Source: an uncultured Atopobiaceae bacterium (GTDB taxonomy: Bacteria; Actinomycetota; Coriobacteriia; Coriobacteriales; Atopobiaceae). From it: a stretch of 47,283 nucleotides of DNA. Shown piece after piece: positions 1-6,564 of the stretch. The translations under genes and the position numbers were made by a program. The stretch covers positions 1-47,283 of the forward strand of contig CALUJM010000017.1 in the NCBI GenBank assembly GCA_944320975.1, in the 5' to 3' direction. The notes beneath the pieces were generated by a model that was not told the origin of the DNA, searched no databases, and worked only from the letters and a program-made list of their open reading frames with translations. Position 1 is the first letter of the stretch. Each line of letters starts with the position of its first letter.

Positions 1-569
1 GGGCTTGCGGAGCCCGCGGAAAGACCGCGGAGGGAGCGCAGCGACCGTAGCGGGCTTGGAGCGGTGCGGAGGGTGACAGCGGAACGCTGGCACCCGCAGC
101 TGCGGAGGCAGACCCGCCCGCGGGGCTGCCGGAGCGTGGAGCAAGACGGCGCATGGAGCCGCGCCCGTGCACTTGCCTGTGGATCGCAGCCGTGCGCGGC
201 GGAGTGCGCTGGCTTGCGGAACAAGAGCGCCGACTTTGGCGGCGCGACGGACGAGCGACCTTGGGCGCGAGGAGCCTGCTTATGCAGCCCGCATAAGCAG
301 GAACATGGACGCCTTTGCCTGCAATAGCGGGGATAGCGGCCATGCGACGGGGCTTTTGCGCGCGTGCATATGCACATGCGGGGAGAGCGAAGTGCGCATG
401 AGCGGGATGAGCGGAAGCCTAAGCAGCACAGGCGGTGGAGGCAAGCACGGGGATGGCAGCTATGGGGCATGATCTTCTCGCGTGTGCTCACGGGTTGCGG
501 CATGGGCGGCAGTTTGCGACGGGCGCTTAACCTGAGCGGCGATTGACGGAGCCGTTCGGGAGGTGCGCT
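1..569. other. GC-rich stretch without a convincing gene, with hairpins
   Basis: No reading frame here resembles a terminase or any other phage protein; the frames that stay open are arginine-rich and overlap in all phases. The stretch is full of short gcggag/gcgcag words. It holds a perfect 11-bp hairpin at 275-301 (CCTGCTTATGC/GCATAAGCAGG, loop AGCCC) and a 12-bp perfect palindrome at 364-375 (GTGCATATGCAC). It may be a structured RNA or decayed phage sequence; nothing shows which. Confidence 0.5.
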
Positions 570-2135
570 GTGGAGGGTCTGGATCGCGATTACTGGGTGC
601 CGGAGCATGTGAGGGAGTGGCTGAGGTCGCTCGGGTTCTCGCTGCCGCTGGAGGACATGGAGCCTCATATTCGCGCCTGGGACAGGTGGATGCGGGCGCT
701 CGGGGACTTCTACGACTACCGCGACACGGACGGCGTGGGGCGCGTGTACGAGGTGCACCGGCGCTCGATCCACCCGGCGATGCGGGTGTGCCGCGAGTGG
801 GGGTCGCTGCTCTTGAACGACCGGACGCAGGTTGCGTGCTCCGAGCAGGCGTGCACGGACTGGCTCGCGGCGTGGATGGCGCGGACCGGGTTTCTCGCCT
901 CGGCGCAGGAGTGCGCGGTGCGGGCGTTCGGCCTGGGGACGGGCGCGTGGGCTTTGTGGGTCGATGCGGGGTCTCGAGAGGTGCGCGTGCGGAGATACGA
1001 CGCGCGGATGGTCGTCCCGCTCACGTGGGACGAGGAGGGCGTGACGGAGTGCGCGTTCGTGACGCGGGCGTTCTGGCGCGGGCGCGCGGTCGACCAGGTG
1101 CAGCTGCACCTGAAGGGTGCTGCCGACGCGTTCTTCTCGCCAAGCGAATCATCTGGAGGGGCTGCGGCGGCGGGTCCTTCTCGCCTGACTGATGACGCGA
1201 GCGAGGGCACGTATAGGATCGTGACCGCCTGCTTCGACAGGGACGGAAACAGGGTCGAGCCGGAGGGCGTGTGCCCGGTGTACGACACGGGGTCTGCGTG
1301 GCCGACCTTCTCGCTTGTGAAGCCGGCCATCGACAACACGCGCGTGGACATGTCGCCCTACGGGCAGAGCGTGTTCGCGGACGCGGTGGACGCGATCCAG
1401 GCGGTCGACCTCTGCTACGACGCGATGATGAGCGAGATCGACAACGGGAAGATGCGGGTCTTTTTGAGCGACGTGATGTTCGACGTGGAGCGCGACGGGA
1501 AGGGCGGGCGCGTCTCCATCCCCTTCGGCAAGGCTGACTGCACCGTGTTCAGGAAGGTCATGTCGACCGAGGACACGATCCACGAGTTCGCGCCGACGCT
1601 GCGCACCGAGGCGCAGGCGCGGGCGTTCAGGGTCGCGCTGCAGACGCTCGGGGACCTGTGCGGGTTCGGCATCAACTACTTCGACCTCGAGAACGTCGGG
1701 TACGTGAAGACCGCCACGGAGGTGTCGGCGGACAACTCGGCGCTGATGAGGAACATACGCCGGCACGAGCGCGCGCTCGAGGGCGCGATAGCGGGCATCT
1801 GCCGCGCGCTGCTGGCGGCCGAGCGCAGGCTCGGGGTGGAGCTGCCCGACGAGGGCCTGGTGCGCGTCACGTTCGACGACAGCATCATCACGGACACGAC
1901 CGCGGAGAAGCGACAGGACATGGACGAGGTCGCGGCGGGGCTCCTCGAGCCGTGGGAGTACCGGGCCAAGTGGTACGGCGAGGACGAGGTCGCCGCGAGG
2001 CGCGGAGGGGTGTCTGGCGGGTACGCTGCGGGCCGTGACGGTTCGGATGGCGGCAACGCAGCCCAGGACGGGGTGCCGGGGCGCGTGCGACGCCGCGAGG
2101 AGCGGGCGACGGCCGCGCCGGCGCAGATGAAATGA
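570..2135 (+). CDS. Phage portal protein (SPP1 gp6-like)
   Basis: This is a 521-residue portal protein. Portals form the dodecameric ring at the capsid vertex through which the terminase packages DNA. The length and pattern fit the SPP1 gp6 family: an N-terminal segment with many tryptophans and arginines, a central beta-rich clip/stem part with YxxxxVVPL-type strands, and a C-terminal helix with EVSADNSALMR followed by a helical crown and a low-complexity tail. I chose the GTG at 570 because GGGAGGT lies about seven bases upstream; an in-frame TTG at 543 has no such site. The next phage morphogenesis gene in sequence is the scaffold gene at 15988, so this gene is cut off from its usual operon partners. 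Confidence 0.85.
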   Translation: MEGLDRDYWVPEHVREWLRSLGFSLPLEDMEPHIRAWDRWMRALGDFYDYRDTDGVGRVYEVHRRSIHPAMRVCREWGSLLLNDRTQVACSEQACTDWLAAWMARTGFLASAQECAVRAFGLGTGAWALWVDAGSREVRVRRYDARMVVPLTWDEEGVTECAFVTRAFWRGRAVDQVQLHLKGAADAFFSPSESSGGAAAAGPSRLTDDASEGTYRIVTACFDRDGNRVEPEGVCPVYDTGSAWPTFSLVKPAIDNTRVDMSPYGQSVFADAVDAIQAVDLCYDAMMSEIDNGKMRVFLSDVMFDVERDGKGGRVSIPFGKADCTVFRKVMSTEDTIHEFAPTLRTEAQARAFRVALQTLGDLCGFGINYFDLENVGYVKTATEVSADNSALMRNIRRHERALEGAIAGICRALLAAERRLGVELPDEGLVRVTFDDSIITDTTAEKRQDMDEVAAGLLEPWEYRAKWYGEDEVAARRGGVSGGYAAGRDGSDGGNAAQDGVPGRVRRREERATAAPAQMK

Positions 2136-2230
2136 TGTCCGAGGCGAGGGACGCGGCCGCTCCGGCGGGCGCGGAGGCGCAGACGAAGCGCCCGCGGGAG
2201 CGGGCGGGTGCCCGAGCCTCGGCCGGATGA
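2135..2230 (+). CDS. Possible 31-residue ORF after portal
   Basis: An ATG overlaps the portal stop codon (TGATG) and opens a 31-codon frame rich in Ala, Arg and Glu. The coupling to the portal stop is typical of phage operons. It could be the 5' remnant of the minor head or other gene that normally follows the portal, cut off by the cargo insertion. The composition gives no family hint, and it may be non-coding. Confidence 0.25.
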   Translation: MSEARDAAAPAGAEAQTKRPRERAGARASAG

Positions 2231-2322
2231 TCGCGGCGCCGGTGCGGACGGCGGCTGCGACCCGGCGCACGCGCCCCGGCTCCCCGGCCTGGGCGATGGG
2301 CATCGGACCTCCGGTCGGGCAA

Positions 2323-2352
2323 GCCCCGAGGCCCCGTCAGGGGCTTCGGGGC
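2323..2352 (+). terminator. GC hairpin after portal gene
   Basis: The arms GCCCCGAGGCCCC (2323-2335) and GGGGCTTCGGGGC (2340-2352) pair with one mismatch around a GTCA loop. An outer GCAAG/CTTGC pair extends the stem with a small bulge. No T-run follows, so it may act as a transcript 3'-end stabiliser rather than a true intrinsic terminator. It sits about 190 bases after the portal stop and marks the end of recognisable phage sequence before the cargo. Confidence 0.45.
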
Positions 2353-2543
2353 GCTCTTGCGGGCATGGTTTCGCTTGGGATGGAGCTCGGCTCGCTCACG
2401 GGCGCGTGGGCACCTCAGCCCATGGTCGGCGCGCTTCTGGGGTCCGTGACTGCCGTGCGACAGCCGCTCGGCACGTCCGGGGCATGGGGCGGACGTGCGT
2501 CAGCGTGAGGCGTCTGCGGCCCCCTCAGTGAGAGACGCGAGCG

Positions 2544-2966
2544 GATCCCACGCCCCACAGCCACCCGCGAACGTGAAGAAAAACGTAGCAGCCCAGCCGC
2601 CGTAGCGGAGTGCGCGCCGCCGCGAGGACCCGACCCGGCCTGCGCACGTCAACCTTTCGGCAGGCCATGCCCAGAGCGGAGGCTGTGTATGCGCAGCGCT
2701 GCGAGGGACAGACAGCGCAGCCGGAGTGTGCGACCGCTGCGAAGGGCAGACGGCGCAGCCGGCTGACCTGAGCCGGGAGCGACACGCAGGCGGAGCTGGC
2801 TGGCCCGAGCCGCGGAGCATACACAGCCGGAGCGGCGGGCATGGCCGTGGACATCGCTTTCTTGCGCAGGGCGGGGCGGGTCCGAGCCGTGCGCGCAACG
2901 GAGCGCAGGCGGATGGGCTGCGGAGCGGCCCTCGACGGGCAGCGGGTGGCTGTGGGGCGTGGGATC
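2544..2966. repeat. 423-bp element with perfect 25-bp terminal inverted repeats
   Basis: The 25 bases at 2544-2568 are the exact reverse complement of 2942-2966. Imperfect complementarity continues inward: a GCAGCCCAnCCGCC block recurs about 35 bases inside each end. The interior is GC-rich, has no credible gene, and contains a tandem imperfect 38-bp repeat at 2697-2734 and 2735-2771. The form is that of a miniature inverted-repeat element or of a long structured RNA. It ends about 10 bases short of the abi terminator. It lies at the left edge of the cargo that splits the prophage. Confidence 0.6.
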
Positions 2967-2975
2967 TCTCGTCTA

Positions 2976-3013
2976 TAAAAAAACTAGGCGGAACCGCTTT
3001 CGCGACCCCGCCT
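2976..3013 (-). terminator. Intrinsic terminator of the abi gene
   Basis: Read on the minus strand, a 28-nt hairpin with 12-nt arms (including three G-U pairs) and a GAAA tetraloop covers 3013-2986 and is followed by AG and seven T residues. It lies about 45 bases past the abi stop. A second small hairpin with a TTCG loop (AAAACC/GGTTTT, 3032-3017) lies between stop and terminator. Confidence 0.85.
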
Positions 3014-3056
3014 TGCAAAACCCGAAGGTTTTTCTGTGTGGCTCCATTATGGTGCT

Positions 3057-4070
3057 TTAGAACCATTTGTCAAACAGTGTCATGAGGAATCCAAAGGACG
3101 AGCGGATCGCGTCGTTTTCGGGAAGGGCGGCGAGAACGGTCCGCATCTCGGTTTCGAGTCTCGCGATGTCGGCTTGGGCTCGGCTCCTGCTCGTGCCCTC
3201 CGGGACGATCTGCGAGTGGAGGTAGAGCAGTGTGGCGATCTGCTGGAGGCGCGGGTTGCGCATCTTCGCCGAGCGGACGCGGTGCGAGATGCCCGCCTCG
3301 GCGAGGGCGCGCATGACGGAGGCGTTCGTGTCGACTGCGGAGGCCGCGTTCGCGAAGCCGTTGATCACGTTCGAGGAGTGGGCAAAGGCGTTCCTAGCGG
3401 CCTTCGACTGGCGCAGCTGGAAGTACTCCTCGCGCATGGCCCGGTCGCCCCAGCGCTCCGCGCAGAAGAGGTAGATGCTGATGAAGCTGCCGAACGAAAC
3501 GAGCTCGAGGTAGACCCAGAGCGGCATGTCGTCGGGCAGGGTGTACTTCTCGACGAGCGCGCCGCAGTACGCGTCCTCGGAGAGCGCGCCCACCTCGCCG
3601 GTGCGGCGGTTGCGCTGCTTGTGGTTGAGGGCGGCGAGATGGTCGGAGACGACCGAGTAGCCGTCCTCGCCCTCGCGCTCGGTGACCTCGCGGACGAGCT
3701 TCACGCGGGCGAAGTGCTCCACGTCGAGCGTCATGGGCAGCAGCGCGTAGCGCAGGGTTCGGTCGAGCGAGGCGAGGAGCTTCAAGTGCCCGAAGTCGAG
3801 CCCGACGTACTGGCCGTCGCGCGGGCCGCCGACGCGGCGCTCGAAGAGCGTGCGGTAGGCGTAGAGCTTGAAGAAGTAGGTGCGGTCGGCGAGGTAGGCC
3901 GCGGCCTCCTGCTCCGAGCAGAGGTCGAAGGTGACGCCCTTGCTCTTGAGCTTGGCTATCTGGGCGGGGACGTCGAGCAGGGCCTTGGCGCGCTTCGCGT
4001 CGGGCCGCTGTGATTCGGCAGCGCCGGGGCCGCCGTCTTGTGCTTGAGTCGTTTGGGCTTTGTTTTCCAC
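3057..4070 (-). CDS. Abi-family (AbiD/F type) abortive infection protein
   Basis: This is a 337-residue protein of the Abi_2 family (AbiD/AbiF of lactococci). Members act as phage-defence toxins that abort infection. After a charged N-terminus, the core begins near residue 35 with the family's characteristic opening (IAKLKSKGV, then FKLYAYR near residue 67). Next come a helix with SLDRTLRYALLPMTLDVEH and the central PLWVYLELVSFGSFISIYL segment (about 190-210), followed by RNAFAHSSNV, the conserved RxxxxH-like motif also found in HEPN ribonucleases. The start is GTG, with GGAGG eight bases upstream. It stands alone, divergent from the recombinase and ended by its own terminator. An RNA cleavage role through the HEPN-like motif is inference. 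Confidence 0.8.
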   Translation of the reverse strand: MENKAQTTQAQDGGPGAAESQRPDAKRAKALLDVPAQIAKLKSKGVTFDLCSEQEAAAYLADRTYFFKLYAYRTLFERRVGGPRDGQYVGLDFGHLKLLASLDRTLRYALLPMTLDVEHFARVKLVREVTEREGEDGYSVVSDHLAALNHKQRNRRTGEVGALSEDAYCGALVEKYTLPDDMPLWVYLELVSFGSFISIYLFCAERWGDRAMREEYFQLRQSKAARNAFAHSSNVINGFANAASAVDTNASVMRALAEAGISHRVRSAKMRNPRLQQIATLLYLHSQIVPEGTSRSRAQADIARLETEMRTVLAALPENDAIRSSFGFLMTLFDKWF

Positions 4071-4131
4071 CTGGAGCCTCCGTTTCGCTACCGGCCCATT
4101 CTACCAGCGCGTTGGGAACCTGGGTATGCCG

Positions 4132-4152
4132 GGCGGTTTGCGACCGCCTTTT
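4132..4152 (+). terminator. Short hairpin with T-run between abi and recombinase
   Basis: GGCGGT (4132-4137) and ACCGCC (4143-4148) pair around TTGCG and are followed by TTTT. It sits in the 163-bp divergent region between abi and the recombinase gene. On the plus strand it could end a short RNA antisense to the 5' end of abi. On the minus strand it would be a leader hairpin. A TAGAAT element on the minus strand (4103-4098) is a possible abi -10 without a good -35. Confidence 0.45.
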
Positions 4153-4233
4153 AACGTTGGCGCGTGGGCCCCTGCCTGCTTGCGCCCGCGCAGGTCGGGG
4201 CGGGTGGCGCGCGGGCGGGAAGGCGGGGTTTCC

Positions 4234-4848
4234 ATGGCGAGGACGTACGGGTACGCACGGGTGAGCACGCGGGAGCAGAACCTGGATAGGCAGATGGACG
4301 CGCTGGCGGAGTTCGGGGTCGCGAGGGGGGACATATTCGCGGACAAGGCGAGCGGCAAGGACTTCGAGAGGCCGCAGTGGATAGCCATGAAGGAGTCCCT
4401 CCGCGAGGGCGACGTGCTCGTGGTGAAGTCGATCGACAGGTTCGGGCGCAGCTACGAGGAGATCATCGAGCAGTGGCGCGACATCACCAAGGTGCGCGGG
4501 GCTGCCGTGGTGGTGCTCGACATGCCGCTTCTGGACACGCGACGCGAGCGCGACGGGATCACGGGCGTGCTGATCGGGGACATCGTGCTGCAGCTGCTCT
4601 CCTACGTGGCACAGGTGGAGCGCGAGAGCATACACCAGCGGCAGGCCGAGGGGATCGCGGCGGCGAAGGCGCGCGGGGTCAAATTCGGACGGCCGAAGAA
4701 GAGAAGGCCCGGGACGTACAAATCCACGCGGAAGGCGTACCTGGACGGACATATCACCAGGTCGGAGGCAGCATCGCGCCTCAAGGTGTCGATCTCGACG
4801 TTCGACAAATGGCTGCGGGAGGACCGAGCGAAAAGGGCGTCGGAATAG
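4234..4848 (+). CDS. Serine recombinase (DNA invertase/resolvase family)
   Basis: This 204-residue small serine recombinase cuts and rejoins DNA through a serine-DNA link. The N-terminal catalytic domain starts YGYARVSTREQNLDRQ, with the nucleophilic serine in the VST motif near residue 10. The active-site arginine segment DRFGRSYEE lies near residue 69, the long E-helix follows (QVERESIHQRQ), and a C-terminal Hin-type helix-turn-helix ends the protein (HITRSEAASRLKVSISTFDKWL). Length and order match Hin/Gin/TnpR proteins. The start ATG follows GGGAAGGCGGGG. Two inverted sites of serine-recombinase design lie 50 and 175 bases downstream and flank a promoter, so an invertase acting on that segment is the natural reading. 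In the alternative orientation the promoter would fire back across this gene in antisense. Confidence 0.9.
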   Translation: MARTYGYARVSTREQNLDRQMDALAEFGVARGDIFADKASGKDFERPQWIAMKESLREGDVLVVKSIDRFGRSYEEIIEQWRDITKVRGAAVVVLDMPLLDTRRERDGITGVLIGDIVLQLLSYVAQVERESIHQRQAEGIAAAKARGVKFGRPKKRRPGTYKSTRKAYLDGHITRSEAASRLKVSISTFDKWLREDRAKRASE

Positions 4849-4898
4849 TAGTCATGCAGCTGTGTTTGCGCTGGTAAATGGTAGTTTTCCGCTGCAGC

Positions 4899-4916
4899 AA
4901 AAAGTACACCTTTTGA
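4899..4916 (-). repeat. Left inverted recombination site (IRL)
   Basis: The plus strand reads AAAAAGTACACCTTTTGA. Its reverse complement, TCAAAAGGTGTACTTTTT, matches the right site at 17 of 18 positions. The core is AC on this strand, the complement of GT in the right site, so the two sites are in opposite orientation, as required for inversion rather than deletion. Confidence 0.8.
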
Positions 4917-5023
4917 AATGGTGGGTTTTCGCGGGTCAGACGGCCTGTCGAGATGTGAAGAGCTGGGGTTTTGTCGGAGTAAATGCGGGTCGTGTATGTA
5001 TAATGGTGATGTTTTTGGATGCG
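4917..5023 (+). promoter_or_regulatory. Invertible promoter segment (phase switch), ON orientation
   Basis: The 107 bp between the inverted sites are clearly more AT-rich than their surroundings and carry TATAAT at 4999-5004, pointing at loaP. The best -35 candidate, TTGTCG at 4971-4976, is 22 bases upstream, which is long, so the promoter may need an activator or use flanking TG bases. Inversion would turn the -10 to face the recombinase gene and silence the operon. In the present orientation the transcript would cross the right site and reach the loaP ribosome binding site within about 70 bases. Confidence 0.75.
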
Positions 5024-5041
5024 TCAAAAGGTGTACCTTTT
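5024..5041 (+). repeat. Right inverted recombination site (IRR)
   Basis: TCAAAAGGTGTACCTTTT contains a perfect 7-bp dyad (AAAAGGT/ACCTTTT) around an asymmetric GT dinucleotide. This is the architecture of serine invertase crossover sites: a dimer binds the dyad, and the 2-bp core sets direction. It pairs with the left site at 4899-4916. Confidence 0.8.
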
Positions 5042-5085
5042 CGCGCGCTTGGCGCGGGAGGGCCGATGGAGGGAGGGTCGGCGAC

Positions 5086-5697
5086 ATGGCCGAGATGGTT
5101 GCAGAGCGCACGCGCGCACGCGCGGTCCGTCCCGCCGGCACGCTCGCCGGAGGGCTCCCCTGCGGGCGCCGCGTGCCTAAGGGGCGCGTGCGCTGGTACC
5201 TGCTGAAGGTGCGCGAGGGCTCGGAGGCGGCGACGTGTGCCAAGCTGCTGCGCGCCGTGCCGAGGGACGTCCTTATCGATTGCTTCCCGCTGCGCAAGGA
5301 GCGCTGGTTCAAGCGCACCGGCGTGTGGGAGCTGCAGCGCGTGACCGCCTATCGGGGCTACGCGTTCGCCGTGACGGCTGATCCGTCGGGGCTGTACAAG
5401 GCGCTCTCCAAGCTGTCCGTTCAGGCTGAGCTCGCCGGTGCGGACGGGCGCTCGTGGATACCGCTCGCCCCGGACGCCCAGGAGTGGTTCGAGCGCTGCA
5501 TGGACGAGGGCCACGTCCTGCGCAGCTCCACCGCCGTGATCGTGGACGGCGTCCTGCACGTGCAGGAGGGTCCCTTGGTCGGCCAGGAGCCGCGGATCCG
5601 CAAGGTGGACCGCCACCGCAGGCGCTGCGAAGTTTCTTTGGGCTGGGACGGGGCGTTCACGGAGCAGATGCCGCTGGACGTTCCGTTCAAGAGCTAG
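5086..5697 (+). CDS. loaP: NusG-paralog transcription antiterminator, LoaP type
   Basis: This 203-residue protein has an N-terminal NGN domain (about residues 40-140), recognisable from RWYLLKVREGSE and from the aromatic strand RVTAYRGYAFAV. A C-terminal KOW domain includes GPLVGQEPRIRKVDRHRR, the basic GPLxGxexxIxKxDRHKR signature of LoaP proteins. LoaP paralogs bind RNA polymerase and a leader hairpin to allow transcription through long polysaccharide or antibiotic operons. The start ATG follows GGAGGGAGG. It is the first gene behind the invertible promoter and lies 157 bases before the priming glycosyltransferase, the expected place for such a regulator. The first ~40 residues are Arg/Ala-rich and may be a disordered tail; an in-frame start further upstream lies within the invertible segment and is unlikely. 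Confidence 0.85.
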   Translation: MAEMVAERTRARAVRPAGTLAGGLPCGRRVPKGRVRWYLLKVREGSEAATCAKLLRAVPRDVLIDCFPLRKERWFKRTGVWELQRVTAYRGYAFAVTADPSGLYKALSKLSVQAELAGADGRSWIPLAPDAQEWFERCMDEGHVLRSSTAVIVDGVLHVQEGPLVGQEPRIRKVDRHRRRCEVSLGWDGAFTEQMPLDVPFKS

Positions 5698-5854
5698 TGC
5701 GCGCATGTCGGGTTTTGAGCACACGGGTCGGGTGTTTTGGGAGAGATGGCAGAAGACATACGGGATTTCCCCGCAGATGTTGCGGGGGGGGGGCGCTCAT
5801 GCGCTCGGTAGCGACAACGGAAGGGTCGGCGCGCCACGGTCGCGCTGTTGCGCT
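5698..5854 (+). promoter_or_regulatory. Leader between loaP and polysaccharide genes with hairpin and G10 tract
   Basis: This 157-bp stretch has a perfect 7-bp hairpin, CCCCGCA/TGCGGGG with GATGT loop, at 5769-5787. It overlaps a run of ten G residues at 5784-5793. LoaP proteins are known to act through an RNA hairpin in the leader of the target operon, so this is a candidate recognition element. A 19-codon frame starts at 5799 right after the G-run, which could serve as its ribosome binding site. Its stop overlaps the ATG at 5855 (ATGA), so translation of the transferase may be coupled to it. Confidence 0.45.
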
Positions 5855-6559
5855 ATGAGGGAGGTCACGGGCGGTGCCGCCATCCTGGACAGCGCTATAG
5901 CTGGTGAGGATGCGGAGACCGCGGCTGCGGCCGAGCGCCTGCGCACGGGGCGCTGGGGCTACCGCTTGTGCAAGCGCGCGTTCGACATCGTGTTCAGCCT
6001 CGTCGTTCTCGTGTGCCTGAGCTGGCTCTACCTCGTCATCGCCATCGCCATTAAGCTCGACGACCCGAAGGGCCCCGTCATCTTCGCGCAGACGCGCGTG
6101 GGCAAGGACGGGCGCGAGTTCCGCATGTACAAGTTTCGCTCCATGGTGGCGGATGCCGAGACGCGCCTGGCGGAGCTGCTCGCGCGCAACGAGAAGACCG
6201 GACCTGTCTTCAAGCTGCACGACGACCCGCGCGTGACTCGCGTGGGGCGGATTCTTCGTAAAGTCTCTCTCGACGAGCTTCCGCAGTTCCTGAACGTGCT
6301 GAAGGGGGATCTTTCCGTCGTGGGCCCCAGGCCTGCTCTGCCGAAGGAAGTCGCCGAGTACACCGCGCGCGACCGCCAGCGACTGCTCGTGAAGCAGGGG
6401 CTCACCTGCTTCTGGCAGGTGCAGCCCGATCGCGACGACATCTCTTTCAGCGAATGGGTCGACCTCGACCTCCGCTACATCCGTGATTGCGGGGTTGCAA
6501 CTGATCTCAAAGTAATCATCAAGACCGTGGGCTGCGTGCTCACCGCTCAGGGGAACTGA
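5855..6559 (+). CDS. Priming sugar-1-phosphate transferase (undecaprenyl-phosphate)
   Basis: This 234-residue bacterial sugar transferase (PF02397 family) starts polysaccharide repeat-unit assembly. It moves a sugar phosphate from a UDP-sugar to undecaprenyl phosphate at the inner face of the membrane. One N-terminal hydrophobic helix (about residues 38-58) is followed by the catalytic domain with KFRSMVADAE, DPRVTRVGRILRK, DELPQF and SVVGPRP. The short, single-helix form resembles PglC/WcaJ C-terminal domains. The ATG at 5855 overlaps a small upstream frame. An in-frame ATG at 5705 would add 50 residues and place a G10 tract inside the coding region, so the true start matters for possible phase variation. 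With FnlABC downstream, a FucNAc- or QuiNAc-type first sugar is possible but not shown. Confidence 0.85.
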   Translation: MREVTGGAAILDSAIAGEDAETAAAAERLRTGRWGYRLCKRAFDIVFSLVVLVCLSWLYLVIAIAIKLDDPKGPVIFAQTRVGKDGREFRMYKFRSMVADAETRLAELLARNEKTGPVFKLHDDPRVTRVGRILRKVSLDELPQFLNVLKGDLSVVGPRPALPKEVAEYTARDRQRLLVKQGLTCFWQVQPDRDDISFSEWVDLDLRYIRDCGVATDLKVIIKTVGCVLTAQGN

Positions 6560-6564
6560 TTGGC

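Noticed and set aside
543..569. TTG start for the portal gene
   Set aside because: No ribosome binding site upstream; the GTG at 570 has GGGAGGT at proper distance.
1149..2303. 384-codon minus-strand frame opposite the portal gene
   Set aside because: Proline- and arginine-rich shadow without motifs; the portal frame on the plus strand has family signatures and a ribosome binding site.
2227..2508. 93-codon plus-strand frame after the portal
   Set aside because: It overlaps the small frame before it by four bases, but a strong hairpin (2323-2352) lies in its middle and the translation is low-complexity. I keep it as non-coding.
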